Source: Xanthomonas translucens pv. translucens DSM 18974 | GTDB taxonomy: Bacteria; Pseudomonadota; Gammaproteobacteria; Xanthomonadales; Xanthomonadaceae | Reading direction: 5' to 3' | Assembly (NCBI RefSeq): GCF_000331775.1 | Contig: NZ_CAPJ01000155.1 | Location: forward strand, 1 to 55,714 | DNA: 55,714 nt | In this document: piece by piece, positions 17,337-26,725 of the stretch | Layout: each line of letters opens with the position of its first letter | Numbering within the stretch: position 1 is the first letter of the stretch | Translations under genes and position numbers: made by a program | Notes under the pieces: model-generated | What the model was told of the DNA's origin: nothing | What the model saw: the letters and a program-made list of their open reading frames with translations, nothing else | The model's database searches: none

Positions 17337-18740
17337 ATGAGCGACGTCCTACCCATCATCCTGTCCGGCGGCTCCGGCACGCGGCTCTGGCCGCTGTCGC
17401 GCGAGTCCTACCCGAAACAGTTCCTGCCGCTGGTCGGCGAACACAGCATGCTGCAGGCCACCTGGCTGCGTGCGGCGCCCGTCGCCGGGCATGCGCCGAT
17501 CGTGGTCGCCAACGAAGAGCACCGTTTCGTCGCCGCTGAGCAATTGCAGCAGATCGGCGTCAAGCCGCAGTCGATCCTGCTCGAGCCCAAGGGCCGCAAT
17601 ACCGCCCCGGCCATCGCCGTGGCGGCGCTGGAGGCCACCCGCAACGGCGCCGATCCGCTGCTGCTGGTCCTGCCCTCCGATCACGTGATCCGCGACGAAG
17701 CGGCATTCCAGGCCGCGGTGCGCGCGGCCGCGGCGGCAGCCGAGCAAGGCAAGCTGGTCACTTTCGGGATCAAGCCGACCGCGCCGGAAACCGGCTACGG
17801 CTACATCAAGGCCGGCGCCGGCAACGGCGTCAGCGCGGTCGAGCGCTTCGTCGAGAAGCCGGACCTGGCCACCGCGCAGGGTTACCTGGCGTCGGGCGAG
17901 TACTACTGGAACAGCGGCATGTTCCTGTTCCGCGCCTCGCGCTACCTCGAAGAACTGCGCCGCTTCCAGCCGGCGATCGCCGACGCCTGCAGCACGGCCT
18001 GGGAAGCGTCCAAGCGCGACGCCGACTTCACCCGCCTGGACAAGGACGCCTTCGCCGCCAGCCCGTCGGACTCGATCGACTATGCGGTGATGGAGAAGAC
18101 CGCCGATGCGGTGGTGGTGCCGCTCGACGCCGGCTGGAACGATGTCGGTTCCTGGTCGGCCTTGCTCGAAGTCTCGCCGCAGGACGCGCAGGGCAATGCG
18201 CACCACGGCGACGTGATCGAGATCGATTGCCGCAACACCTATGCCTACGGTTCGCGGCTGATCGCGATAGTCGGGCTGCAGGACGTGGTGGTGGTGGAGA
18301 CCGACGATGCGGTGCTGGTCGGTCACCGCGATCGTATCCAGGAGGTCAAGCAGATCGTGGCCAGGATCAAGGCCAGCGGCCGCTCCGAGGCCACCTGGCA
18401 CCGCAAGGTGTACCGCCCGTGGGGTGCCTACGATTCGATCGACAACGGCCAGCGTTTCCAGGTCAAGCGCATCACCGTCAAGCCCGGCGCCACGCTGAGC
18501 CTGCAGATGCATCATCACCGCGCCGAGCACTGGATCGTGGTCAGCGGCACCGCCGAGGTCACCCGTGGCGAGGAAGTGCTGCTGCTCACCGAGAACCAGA
18601 GCACCTACATCCCGCTGGGCGTGACCCATCGCCTGAAGAACCCGGGCAAGTTACCGCTGGAACTGATCGAGGTGCAGTCCGGCAGCTATCTGGGCGAGGA
18701 CGACATCGTGCGCTTCGAGGACACCTACGGACGCACTTGA
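17337..18740 (+). CDS. xanB: Mannose-1-P guanylyltransferase / mannose-6-P isomerase
   Basis: Bifunctional type II enzyme of 467 aa that makes mannose-6-P from fructose-6-P and then GDP-mannose from mannose-1-P. The N-terminal nucleotidyltransferase domain has [19 protein letters not shown] and FVEKPD. The C-terminal cupin isomerase domain (from about 350) has [19 protein letters not shown], with zinc-binding histidines, and [17 protein letters not shown]. Length and order match Xanthomonas XanB. It forms an operon with xanA and ends at a strong terminator shared with rmlD. GDP-mannose is the precursor of mannose in xanthan and of D-rhamnose and fucose-type sugars. Confidence 0.96.
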   Translation: MSDVLPIILSGGSGTRLWPLSRESYPKQFLPLVGEHSMLQATWLRAAPVAGHAPIVVANEEHRFVAAEQLQQIGVKPQSILLEPKGRNTAPAIAVAALEATRNGADPLLLVLPSDHVIRDEAAFQAAVRAAAAAAEQGKLVTFGIKPTAPETGYGYIKAGAGNGVSAVERFVEKPDLATAQGYLASGEYYWNSGMFLFRASRYLEELRRFQPAIADACSTAWEASKRDADFTRLDKDAFAASPSDSIDYAVMEKTADAVVVPLDAGWNDVGSWSALLEVSPQDAQGNAHHGDVIEIDCRNTYAYGSRLIAIVGLQDVVVVETDDAVLVGHRDRIQEVKQIVARIKASGRSEATWHRKVYRPWGAYDSIDNGQRFQVKRITVKPGATLSLQMHHHRAEHWIVVSGTAEVTRGEEVLLLTENQSTYIPLGVTHRLKNPGKLPLELIEVQSGSYLGEDDIVRFEDTYGRT

Positions 18741-18760
18741 GTCTTGCTGCAGCGAAAAAG

Positions 18761-18789
18761 AAAAAAGCCGGGCGATGCCCGGCTTTTTT
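18761..18789. terminator. Bidirectional terminator between xanB and rmlD
   Basis: Perfect 13-bp stem, aaaaaagccgggc (18761-18773) with gcccggctttttt (18777-18789), and a GAT loop. The A run on one side and T run on the other make it functional in both directions, fitting the convergent genes on each side. Confidence 0.95.
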
Positions 18790-18816
18790 TGTTTCTGCTT
18801 CAACCCGCGCGGTGCC

Positions 18817-19731
18817 TTACACAAGCTTCGCTTGCGCAGCCAGTTCGCCGATCACGCGGCGCAGGCCATCGCGCCACTGCGGCAACACCAGCGAAAAATC
18901 GCGTTGCAGCCTGGACACGTCCAGCCGCGAATACGCCGGGCGCTTGGCCGGGGTCGGATATTCGGCCGTGGCGATCGGCAGCACGCGCGGCGCGCGCGCC
19001 AGCAGGCCCGCAGCGAGCGCTTCTTCGAAGATCGCCTCGGCGAAGCCGTGCCAGGTGGTCTCGCCGGCGGCGGTCAGGTGCCAGGTCCCCGATTGCGCGG
19101 CAGTGCGCTGCGCGAGGACTTGCGCGGTGACATCGGCGATCAACCCTGCCGGCGTCGGCGTGCCCAGCTGATCGGCGACTACGCGCAGTTCGTCGCGCTC
19201 GGCACCGACGCGCAGCATGGTGCGCAGGAAGTTGCTGCCATGCGCGGCATAGACCCAAGCGGTACGCAAGATCAGGTGCTGCGCGCCGGACGCGCGGATC
19301 GCGGCTTCGCCGGCGAGCTTGGTCGCGCCATATGCGCCGAGCGGCGCGGTCGGCGCGTCCTCCGGATATGGGCGGCTGCCCTGGCCATCGAACACGTAAT
19401 CGGTGGAGTAATGCACCATCGGCACGCCATGCGCTGCACACCAGCCGGCGATCGCCGCGGGCGCCTCGGCGTTGGCGCGCAAGGCCGCGTCGCGCTCCTG
19501 TTCGGCGCGATCCACCGCGGTATAGGCCGCCGCATTGACCACGGCGCTCGGCTGCAGCCGATCCAGCAACGCGCCCAGCGTGTGCGGCTGGTCGAAGTCG
19601 GCGGTCTCGCAGGCGCTGCCGTCGGGCAGGCGTCCACTGCGCGTGGTCGCCAGCAACGGCCCGCATGCGCCCAGCGCGCGCAGCAGCTCCTGGCCGACCT
19701 GGCCGTTGGCACCAAACACCAGTGTGGTCAC
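18817..19731 (-). CDS. rmlD: dTDP-4-dehydrorhamnose reductase
   Basis: Last enzyme of dTDP-L-rhamnose synthesis, reducing the 4-keto group with NAD(P)H; 304 aa. The Rossmann motif is FGANGQVGQELL at the N-terminus, followed by NAAAYTAVDRAE, the YSTDYVFDG strand, and the SDR catalytic pair in YGATK. The start is a GTG at 19731 whose last bases overlap the rmlC stop (GTGA), so translation is coupled. The frame extends a further 122 codons upstream, but that part is a shadow of rmlC. Last gene of the rmlBACD operon. Confidence 0.95.
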   Translation of the reverse strand: MTTLVFGANGQVGQELLRALGACGPLLATTRSGRLPDGSACETADFDQPHTLGALLDRLQPSAVVNAAAYTAVDRAEQERDAALRANAEAPAAIAGWCAAHGVPMVHYSTDYVFDGQGSRPYPEDAPTAPLGAYGATKLAGEAAIRASGAQHLILRTAWVYAAHGSNFLRTMLRVGAERDELRVVADQLGTPTPAGLIADVTAQVLAQRTAAQSGTWHLTAAGETTWHGFAEAIFEEALAAGLLARAPRVLPIATAEYPTPAKRPAYSRLDVSRLQRDFSLVLPQWRDGLRRVIGELAAQAKLV

Positions 19732-20285
19732 GGCGCGTACACCGGCAAACGCTCGGCCGCGATGTCGGCCAGGAACGGGGCCACCGCATCCTTGGCCGAC
19801 AGCAGCGGCTGGCTGATCGGCCAGTCCACGCCGATCGCCGCGTCGTCCCAGCGCACGCCGGCGTCGGCTTCCTTCACGTACACGTCGGTGCACAGATAGC
19901 TGAACACCGCACGCTCGGACAGCACCGCGAAGCCATGGGCGAAGCCTTCCGGGATCCAGAACTGCTTCTTGTTCTCCGCGCTCAGCACCACCGCTGCCCA
20001 GCGACCGAACTGCGGCGAGCCGCGGCGGATGTCCACGGCGACGTCGTAGACCTCGCCTTCCAGCACGCTGACCAGCTTGCCCTGCGGGCGCGGCCATTGG
20101 TAATGCAGCCCGCGCAGCACGCCCTTGGCCGAGGTCGAGACGTTGCTCTGCACGAAGTTGGTCGGCAGCCCGTGCTGGCCGAAACGCTCGGCGTTCCAGG
20201 TCTCGAAGAAATAGCCGCGTTCGTCGCCGAACACCGCCGGCTCGATCACCACGCAGCCGGGCAGATGGGTTTCAATCACTTTCAC
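19728..20285 (-). CDS. rmlC: dTDP-4-dehydrorhamnose 3,5-epimerase
   Basis: Cupin epimerase of 185 aa that inverts C3 and C5 of dTDP-4-keto-6-deoxyglucose. Family motifs are present: the N-terminal [26 protein letters not shown], the active-site RGLHYQ with its catalytic histidine, and [11 protein letters not shown]. The start overlaps the rmlA stop by ATGA and its own stop overlaps the rmlD GTG, so rmlA, rmlC and rmlD are translationally coupled. The length is normal for the family. Confidence 0.96.
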   Translation of the reverse strand: MKVIETHLPGCVVIEPAVFGDERGYFFETWNAERFGQHGLPTNFVQSNVSTSAKGVLRGLHYQWPRPQGKLVSVLEGEVYDVAVDIRRGSPQFGRWAAVVLSAENKKQFWIPEGFAHGFAVLSERAVFSYLCTDVYVKEADAGVRWDDAAIGVDWPISQPLLSAKDAVAPFLADIAAERLPVYAP

Positions 20286-21169
20286 GGAACGGTTCCTCGG
20301 ACAGCCAGTTCATGCAGATATTTGCCGTAGTCGTTCTTCAACAGCGGCGCGGCGAGTTTCTCCAGCTGCACGGCATCGATCCAGCCCTGGCCGAATGCGA
20401 TCTCCTCGGGGCAGCACACCTGCAGCCCCTGTCGCGACTGGATGGTCTCGATGAAGTTGGAGGCCTCGTGCAGCGACTGGTGGGTGCCGGTATCCAGCCA
20501 GGCGTAGCCGCGGCCCAGCGGTTCCAGGTGCAGTTCGCCCGCGTCCAGGTAACGGCGGTTGAGATCGGTGATTTCCAGCTCCCCGCGCGGCGAGGGGGTC
20601 AATGCGGCGGCGTGCTCGCTGGCCTGGCCGTCGTAGAAGTACAGGCCGGTGACCGCGTAGTTGGAGCGCGGCTGCGCCGGCTTTTCGGCGATGTCGATGA
20701 CCTTGCCGGCCTGGTCGAACTCGGCCACGCCATAGCGCTCCGGGTCGTTGACCCAGTAGCCGAACACGGTGGCGCCGTGCTGCCGCGCATCGGCGCGGCG
20801 CAGGGTCTCGGTCAGGCCATGGCCGTGGAAGATGTTGTCGCCCAGCACCAGGCAGCTCGGCTTGCCGTCGATGAAATCGCGGCCGATCAGGTAGGCCTGC
20901 GCCAGTCCGTCCGGGCTCGGCTGCACCGCGTATTCGAGCTGCATGCCCCACTGCGAGCCGTCGCCCAGCAGCGCACGGAACAAGGCCTGCTCGTGCGGGG
21001 TGTTGATGATCAGCACCTCGCGGATGCCGGCCAGCATCAGCACGCTGAGCGGGTAATAGATCATCGGCTTGTCGTACACCGGCAGCAGCTGCTTGCTGAC
21101 GCCCTTGGTGATCGGATACAGCCGGGTGCCGGAGCCGCCGGCCAGGATGATGCCTTTGCGTTGGGTCAT
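20282..21169 (-). CDS. rmlA: Glucose-1-phosphate thymidylyltransferase
   Basis: First enzyme of the dTDP-rhamnose pathway, joining dTTP and glucose-1-P; 295 aa from the ATG at 21169 ([19 protein letters not shown]). The nucleotide-binding signature [18 protein letters not shown] is intact, as are [11 protein letters not shown] and [12 protein letters not shown]. It is usually feedback-inhibited by dTDP-rhamnose. A frame extension to 21196 would read through an intergenic palindrome and is not used. It lies 57 bases downstream of rmlB. Confidence 0.96.
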   Translation of the reverse strand: MTQRKGIILAGGSGTRLYPITKGVSKQLLPVYDKPMIYYPLSVLMLAGIREVLIINTPHEQALFRALLGDGSQWGMQLEYAVQPSPDGLAQAYLIGRDFIDGKPSCLVLGDNIFHGHGLTETLRRADARQHGATVFGYWVNDPERYGVAEFDQAGKVIDIAEKPAQPRSNYAVTGLYFYDGQASEHAAALTPSPRGELEITDLNRRYLDAGELHLEPLGRGYAWLDTGTHQSLHEASNFIETIQSRQGLQVCCPEEIAFGQGWIDAVQLEKLAAPLLKNDYGKYLHELAVRGTVP

Positions 21170-21188
21170 GAGGTGCTTCCTAGGAAGT

Positions 21189-21206
21189 CCGCACATCGAT
21201 GTGCGG
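21189..21206. repeat. 18-bp perfect palindrome between rmlB and rmlA
   Basis: ccgcacatcgatgtgcgg equals its own reverse complement and lies in the only sizeable gap of the rml operon. There is no T run, so it is not a standard terminator. It could be an mRNA hairpin that tunes rmlA relative to rmlB, or a protein-binding site. Confidence 0.7.
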
Positions 21207-21226
21207 GCTCTTGCGAGGGACTCGCG

Positions 21227-22282
21227 TTATGCCGCCGTGCCGATGCGTTCCAGCCGATAGCTGCCGTCGAGCACGCCCTGTACCCAGGCCTGGTTGGCCA
21301 GGTACCAGTCCACGGTGATGGCGATGCCCTGCTCGAAGCTGTACTTCGGCTCCCAGCCCAGTGCGTTCTTCAGCTTGGACGCATCGATCGCATAGCGCCG
21401 GTCGTGGCCGGGGCGGTCGGCGACATGGGTGATCTGGCTGGCGCGCGGCTGGCCGTCGGCGCGCGGGCGGCGCGCATCGAGCAGCGCGCAGATCGCCTGC
21501 ACCACCTCGATGTTCTGCTTCTCGGAGTTGCCGCCGACGTTGTAGGTCTCGCCGACCCGGCCCTTGGCCAGCACGGTGCGGATCGCCTCGCAATGGTCGC
21601 CGACGAACAGCCAGTCGCGCACCTGCTTGCCGTCGCCGTAGACCGGCAGCGGCTCGCCGGCCAGCGCCTTGGCGATCACCAGCGGCACCAGCTTCTCGGG
21701 GAAGTGGTACGGGCCGTAGTTGTTGGAGCAGTTGGTGGTCAGCACCGGCAGGCCGTAGGTGTGGTGGAACGCGCGCACCAGGTGGTCGGAGGCGGCCTTG
21801 GAGGCCGAATACGGCGAATTGGGCGCGTACGGCGTGGTCTCGGAGAACTTGCCGGTCTCGCCGAGCGTGCCGTAGACCTCGTCGGTGGAGACGTGCAGGA
21901 AACGGAACGCGGCGCGCGGCGCTTCCGGCAGCGCCTTCCAATGGTCGCGCACCGCTTCCAGCAGGCCCAGGGTGCCGACCACGTTGGTCTGGATGAAGGC
22001 GCCGGGGCCGTCGATCGAGCGGTCCACATGGCTCTCGGCGGCGAAGTTCAGCACGGCGTCGGGCTGATGCTCGCGCAGCAGTTGGGCGACCAGCGCGCGG
22101 TCGCCGATATCGCCCTGCACGAAGACGTGGTCGGGATTGCCCTCCAGCGACGCCAACGTGTTCAGATTGCCGGCGTAGGTCAAGGCGTCCAGATTGATCA
22201 CGCGCACGCCGCGCGACACCGCCTCCAGCACGAAATTGCCGCCGATGAACCCGGCGCCGCCGGTTACAAGCCAAGTAGCCAC
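21227..22282 (-). CDS. rmlB: dTDP-glucose 4,6-dehydratase
   Basis: Second enzyme of the dTDP-rhamnose pathway, 351 aa from a GTG start at 22282. The start is supported by AGGAG nine bases upstream and by the N-terminus [14 protein letters not shown]. Motifs are the Rossmann [25 protein letters not shown], the active-site STDEVYG, and the [13 protein letters not shown] pair. It is the first gene of the rmlBACD operon, divergent from etfB across a 237-base gap. The very long open frame upstream to 23251 overlaps etfB and is a shadow. Confidence 0.95.
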   Translation of the reverse strand: MATWLVTGGAGFIGGNFVLEAVSRGVRVINLDALTYAGNLNTLASLEGNPDHVFVQGDIGDRALVAQLLREHQPDAVLNFAAESHVDRSIDGPGAFIQTNVVGTLGLLEAVRDHWKALPEAPRAAFRFLHVSTDEVYGTLGETGKFSETTPYAPNSPYSASKAASDHLVRAFHHTYGLPVLTTNCSNNYGPYHFPEKLVPLVIAKALAGEPLPVYGDGKQVRDWLFVGDHCEAIRTVLAKGRVGETYNVGGNSEKQNIEVVQAICALLDARRPRADGQPRASQITHVADRPGHDRRYAIDASKLKNALGWEPKYSFEQGIAITVDWYLANQAWVQGVLDGSYRLERIGTAA

Positions 22283-22519
22283 TGTGACGTCTCCTGATCG
22301 GGCGCTGCGACGCGCTCCACTGTCCGAACCGAACAGCATATACGCTTTCCCCGGGATGGTCGCCTGCGCCTGCTGTGCCGGGTTCAGGCTGAGGCGGCCG
22401 CCTCCGGCGAACACCATACGCCATCGCATGGCCCGCCGCCGCCGGTTAGAATCCACCGACTGCCCCGTGCCAGCCGCCGCGGCCGGGCCTCCCCGCACTG
22501 CTGAAGGATCTCGTACAAG

Positions 22520-23266
22520 ATGAAAATCCTCGTCGCCTACAAGCGCGTGGTGGACTACAACGTCCGCATCCAGGTCAAGCCGGACGGCTCCGGCGTCGTG
22601 ACCGAGGGCGTCAAGCTTTCCCCCAACCCGTTCGACGAAATCGCCCTGGAAGAGGCGCTGCGCCTGCGCGATGCCGGCATCGCCAGCGAGGTGGTGGTGG
22701 TCACCCTGGCCCCGGCCGATGCCGCCGCGCACCTGCGCAACGGCCTGGCAATGGGCGCCAACCGCGCCATCCACGTGGTCACCGATGCCGCGATCCAGCC
22801 GCTGACCGCGGCCCGCGCGCTGCTCAAGCTGGTCGAGCAGGAGCGGCCGGACCTGGTGATCCTGGGCAAGCAGGCGATCGACGACGACGCCAACCAGACC
22901 GGGCAGATGCTGGCCACGCTGTGGGGCCGCCCGCAAGCCACTTTCGCCGGCAAGCTGGTGGTCGCCGACGGCAAGGCCACGGTGACCCGCGAGGTCGACG
23001 CCGGCCTGGAAACGCTGGAAGTGGATCTGCCGGCAGTGGTCACCACCGACCTGCGCCTGAACGAGCCGCGTTTCATCAAGCTGCCCGACATCATGAAGGC
23101 CAAGAGCAAGCCGCTGCAGACGCTGGCGTTCGCCGACCTGGGCGTGGAGTCCAACGACAGCCTCACCACCACCCATTACGCGCCGCCGCCCAAGCGCAGC
23201 CGCGGCGTGATGGTCAAGGACGCCGCCGAACTGGTGGCCGCACTCAAGCAAAAGGGGTTGTTGTAA
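22520..23266 (+). CDS. etfB: Electron transfer flavoprotein beta subunit
   Basis: ETF beta subunit of 248 aa that accepts electrons from acyl-CoA and related dehydrogenases. The start [17 protein letters not shown] and the signature region [21 protein letters not shown] are typical. The C-terminal recognition loop for dehydrogenases includes the conserved leucine in [21 protein letters not shown]. The stop overlaps the etfA start by one base (TAATG). A TAGAAT at 22447-22452 may be its -10 box, but no good -35 is visible. It marks the conserved edge of the Xanthomonas O-antigen locus. Confidence 0.96.
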   Translation: MKILVAYKRVVDYNVRIQVKPDGSGVVTEGVKLSPNPFDEIALEEALRLRDAGIASEVVVVTLAPADAAAHLRNGLAMGANRAIHVVTDAAIQPLTAARALLKLVEQERPDLVILGKQAIDDDANQTGQMLATLWGRPQATFAGKLVVADGKATVTREVDAGLETLEVDLPAVVTTDLRLNEPRFIKLPDIMKAKSKPLQTLAFADLGVESNDSLTTTHYAPPPKRSRGVMVKDAAELVAALKQKGLL

Positions 23267-24222
23267 TGGCCAAGATCCTCGTCGTCGCCGAACACCTGAA
23301 CGGCCAGCTCAACGCGGCCACTGCCAAGACCGTCAGCGCCGCGCAGGCGTTGTCGCCGGAAGCCATCGACATCGTGGTGCTGGCCGCCGACCCGGCCGCC
23401 GTTGCCGCGCAGGCCGCGCAGATCGCCGGCGTGCGCCGCGTGCTCACCGTCGCCGACCCGGCCAACGCACACGCCATCGCGCAGGTGCTTGGGCCGCAGA
23501 TCGCGCAGCTGGCGCAGGGCTACAGCCACGTGTTCGGCCCCTCCACCACCTTCGGCAAGGACCTGATGCCGGTGGTCGCCGCGCTGCTCGGGGTCAACCA
23601 GATCTCCGACCTGATGGCGGTCGATGGCGACTACGCGTTCAAGCGCCCGATCTACGCCGGCAACGCGATCATCAGCGTGCAGGCGCCCGCCGACCAGACC
23701 GTGGTCGCCACCGTGCGCAGCGCCTCGTGGCCGGAAGCGGCCCGCTCCCGTGAAAGTGATAGCGGCAGCGCCGCGATCGAAGCGGCCAGCGTGAGCGCCA
23801 CGCTGCCCACTCACACCCGCTTCGTCGGCCTGGCCGCCGGCACCTCCGACCGCCCCGATCTGCAGAGCGCCAAGCGTGTGGTCTCCGGCGGCCGCGGCGT
23901 GGGCTCGGCGGAGAATTTCCAGATCATCTACACGCTGGCCGACAAGCTCGGCGCCGCGGTCGGCGCCTCGCGCGCGGCGGTGGATGCCGGCTACGTGCCC
24001 AACGAACTGCAGGTCGGCCAGACCGGCAAGATCATCGCACCGGACCTGTACGTGGCGGTGGGCATCTCCGGCGCGATCCAGCACCTGACCGGGATCAAGG
24101 ACGCCGGCACCATCGTGGCGATCAACAAGGACCCGGAATCGCCGATCTTCGAGATCGCCGACATCGGGCTGGTGGGTGACTTGTTCACCTTGCTCCCGGA
24201 ACTGGAAACGGCACTGGGCTGA
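23266..24222 (+). CDS. etfA: Electron transfer flavoprotein alpha subunit
   Basis: ETF alpha subunit of 318 aa, with FAD held in its C-terminal domain. The N-terminus [16 protein letters not shown] follows directly on etfB. The C-terminal FAD domain shows [35 protein letters not shown] and [20 protein letters not shown], all diagnostic. Together with EtfB it feeds the ETF-QO encoded at 9867-11510. It is the traditional flank of the Xanthomonas LPS locus, and the next gene begins 16 bases later. Confidence 0.96.
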   Translation: MAKILVVAEHLNGQLNAATAKTVSAAQALSPEAIDIVVLAADPAAVAAQAAQIAGVRRVLTVADPANAHAIAQVLGPQIAQLAQGYSHVFGPSTTFGKDLMPVVAALLGVNQISDLMAVDGDYAFKRPIYAGNAIISVQAPADQTVVATVRSASWPEAARSRESDSGSAAIEAASVSATLPTHTRFVGLAAGTSDRPDLQSAKRVVSGGRGVGSAENFQIIYTLADKLGAAVGASRAAVDAGYVPNELQVGQTGKIIAPDLYVAVGISGAIQHLTGIKDAGTIVAINKDPESPIFEIADIGLVGDLFTLLPELETALG

Positions 24223-24238
24223 TGCCGATGCGGCTCCG

Positions 24239-25228
24239 ATGACCTCGCTGCCGCCCCCCGGCGCCGACGGCATGCCGATGCCGCGGCGGCGGCGCCTGGA
24301 CCACCTGGCCGGGTTCGTGCTGCTGTTGTGCGCGGGCTATGTGGCCACGCTGTTCTGGGTGGACCGCGGCAACGGGACGTTCTCGCGCCTGAGCGAGGTC
24401 GGCCAGTTGATGGCGCTGGCCACCTTGCCGGTCAGCGCCAGCTACCTGTTCCGCTACTGGCGCTGGCGCTGGCTGCTGCAGCGTTACGGCCATCCAGTGC
24501 CGTTCGGCGCCGGGCTGGCCGGCTACCTGGCCGGCTTCGCGTTGACCGCAACGCCGGGCAAGGCCGGCGAATTGCTGCGTATCCGCTATTTCGCCCGCAT
24601 CGGCGTACCGGCGCGGCGCACCATCGCCGTGTTCGTGTTCGAGCGCGCCTCCGATCTGCTGGTAATCCTGGCGCTGTCGCTGCTGGCCGCGCCGGTCTTT
24701 CCTACCCTGGGCGTGCTTGCGGCAGTGGTCCTGGCCTTCGTTGGCCTGTTGTTTGGCGCGGCCGCATGGCCGCCGTTGCTGGATCGGCTGACCGCGCTGG
24801 TGCGGTGGATTCCCGGCCGCTGGCTGCAGCGCCCGGCGCAGTTCGCGCTGGCCGCGGCGCTGGAGCTGCGCGGCTGCCTGGGTGCGCGCCAATTCGGGCA
24901 AAGCATGGTCGCCGGAGTGGTGGCCTGGGGCCTGACCTCCCTGGTGTTCGTGGGTCTGTGCCTGGGGATGGGCCTGCAGCTGGATCCCATCGTGGCGTTC
25001 GGCATCTACCCGCTGGCGATGCTGGTCGGCGCGCTGTCCTTCGTGCCAGGCGGCGTCGGCACCACCGAACTGGCGATCGTGCTGATGCTCGACCGCCTCG
25101 GCATCGCCACCGCCGATGCGATCGCCGTGGCGGTGGCGGCGCGCCTGGTCACGCTGTGGTACGCCATTGTGGTCGGCGCGCTGGCGATGATCCGGGCCGA
25201 GTTGCTGCCTCGCGACAAGGCCGTTTGA
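24239..25228 (+). CDS. LPG-synthase-TM family membrane protein (flippase-like)
   Basis: Polytopic inner-membrane protein of about 329 aa matching the lysylphosphatidylglycerol-synthase transmembrane family (UPF0104, AglD/flippase-like). Evidence is the early [15 protein letters not shown] motif (conserved PGKxGE), [18 protein letters not shown], and the late [18 protein letters not shown] motif (PGGxGxxE), with about eight hydrophobic segments. Members are thought to translocate lipid-linked sugars or lipids. It lies between etfA and the HAD-UbiA gene, so moving a polyprenyl-phosphate pentose is an attractive but unproven role. The start could also be the ATG at 24272. Confidence 0.82.
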   Translation: MTSLPPPGADGMPMPRRRRLDHLAGFVLLLCAGYVATLFWVDRGNGTFSRLSEVGQLMALATLPVSASYLFRYWRWRWLLQRYGHPVPFGAGLAGYLAGFALTATPGKAGELLRIRYFARIGVPARRTIAVFVFERASDLLVILALSLLAAPVFPTLGVLAAVVLAFVGLLFGAAAWPPLLDRLTALVRWIPGRWLQRPAQFALAAALELRGCLGARQFGQSMVAGVVAWGLTSLVFVGLCLGMGLQLDPIVAFGIYPLAMLVGALSFVPGGVGTTELAIVLMLDRLGIATADAIAVAVAARLVTLWYAIVVGALAMIRAELLPRDKAV

Positions 25229-25276
25229 TTCACATAGGTATAATCGCGGCCCCGCAATGGACCGCCAGGCCAGAGA

Positions 25277-26725
25277 ATGCCCGTCCCCTCCAGTCCCACG
25301 CCCCACCCTCCGACAGTTTCGGGGCGCGCCCTGTGCGTGGATCTGGATGGCACCCTGCTGAACTCGGACATTCTCTACGAGTCGGTGCTGGCGCTGCTGG
25401 CACGCAATCCGCTGTACCTGTTCCTGCTGCCGCTGTGGTTGCTGCGCGGCAAGGCGGCACTGAAGCGCGAACTGGCCTCGCGCGTCACCTTGCCGGCCGA
25501 GACCCTGCCCTACAACGAGCAAGTGCTGGAACTGCTGCGCACCACCACGCAGCGTCCGCGCGTGCTGTGCACCGCCTCCGATGCCTTGCTGGTGACGCCG
25601 ATCGCCGAGTATCTGGGCCTGTTCGAGCAGGTGATCGCCAGCGACGGCAAACGCAATCTCTCCGGGCGCAACAAGGCCGATGTCCTGGTCGAAGCGTTCG
25701 GCGCCGGCAATTTCGACTACGCCGGCAACGGCAGCGTGGACCTGCACGTGTGGGAGAAGGCGGGCGGCGCCTGGGTCGTCAACAATGGCAGCGCGCTCAG
25801 CAAGGCCGCCGCGCAGCGCACCACGGTGCACGCGCATTGGCCCGCGCCGCCGCGCGCCCGCGCCTGGCTGAAGGCGCTGCGGCTGCACCAGTGGCTGAAG
25901 AACCTGCTGGTGTTCGTCCCGCTGCTGACCGCGCATCGCTTCCTGGATCCGGAGTCGGTGCTGCAGGCGGCGATCGCGCTGGTCGCGTTCGGCTTGTGCG
26001 CCTCCGGCGTGTACGTGCTGAACGATTTACTCGATCTCACCCCGGACCGGCAGCATCCGCGCAAGCGCAAGCGCCCGTTCGCCGCCGGCCGTCTTCCGCT
26101 GCTGCACGGCGTGTTCGCCGCTGCGGCGCTGACCGTGGCCGGACTCGCGCTGTCGCTGGCCTGCAACCTGGAATTCACCCTGGTGCTGCTGGCCTATTAC
26201 GTGATGACGCTGGCGTACTCGCTGCAGCTGAAGCGGATCGTGATGATCGACGTGGTGTTGCTGGCGGCGCTGTACACGGTGCGCATCATCGGCGGCGCGA
26301 TGGCGATCGGCGTCGAACTGTCGTTCTGGCTGCTGGCCTTCTCGATGTTCATCTTCCTGTCGCTGGCCCTGCTCAAGCGCTATACCGAGTTGCACGCGAT
26401 GCTCAGCAGCGGCAAGACCAAGGCCAGCGGACGCGCCTACTCGGTGGAGGACCTGTCGCTGCTGCAGTCGATGGGTGCCGCCGCCGGCTACATCGCGGTG
26501 ATGGTAATGGCGCTGTACATCAACAGCCCGGAGAGCGTGGAGTTGTACAGCCACCCGAAGGTGCTCTGGCTGGTCTGTCCGGTGCTGCTGTACTGGGTGA
26601 GCCGGGTCTGGGTGATCGCGCACCGCGGCGACATGCACGACGACCCGATCGTGTTCGCCGCCACCGACCGGGTCAGCCAAGTGGTGGTGGTGCTGTGCGG
26701 ACTGTTCGCGCTGAGCGCGATCTGA
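25277..26725 (+). CDS. HAD phosphatase-UbiA fusion, probable polyprenyl-P phosphoribosyltransferase
   Basis: Fusion protein of 482 aa. Residues about 18-190 are a HAD-type phosphatase (CVDLDGTLLNSD, D22 and D24). Residues about 200-482 are a UbiA-family prenyltransferase with nine hydrophobic segments. The first Asp motif is NDLLDLTPDRQHPRKRKRP (249-267) and the second is around Y314, K319 and D325. The NDxxDxxxDRxHPxKxxRP form is that of 5-phosphoribosyl-1-pyrophosphate:decaprenyl-phosphate transferase (Rv3806c) rather than ubiquinone-pathway UbiA. The HAD half would then be the 5'-phosphatase that mycobacteria encode separately. DprE1- and DprE2-like genes follow directly, with the stop overlapping the next start by one base (TGATG), which supports the reading. 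Confidence 0.82.
   Translation: MPVPSSPTPHPPTVSGRALCVDLDGTLLNSDILYESVLALLARNPLYLFLLPLWLLRGKAALKRELASRVTLPAETLPYNEQVLELLRTTTQRPRVLCTASDALLVTPIAEYLGLFEQVIASDGKRNLSGRNKADVLVEAFGAGNFDYAGNGSVDLHVWEKAGGAWVVNNGSALSKAAAQRTTVHAHWPAPPRARAWLKALRLHQWLKNLLVFVPLLTAHRFLDPESVLQAAIALVAFGLCASGVYVLNDLLDLTPDRQHPRKRKRPFAAGRLPLLHGVFAAAALTVAGLALSLACNLEFTLVLLAYYVMTLAYSLQLKRIVMIDVVLLAALYTVRIIGGAMAIGVELSFWLLAFSMFIFLSLALLKRYTELHAMLSSGKTKASGRAYSVEDLSLLQSMGAAAGYIAVMVMALYINSPESVELYSHPKVLWLVCPVLLYWVSRVWVIAHRGDMHDDPIVFAATDRVSQVVVVLCGLFALSAI

Noticed and set aside
20312..22297. A 661-codon plus-strand frame opposite rmlA and rmlB
   Set aside because: Covers the diagnostic motifs of both rml genes in antisense and has no motif of its own.
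24328..26724. Upstream extension of the DprE1-like frame by 799 codons
   Set aside because: The extension overlaps the flippase-like and HAD-UbiA genes in another frame; DprE1 similarity begins at the ATG at 26725.
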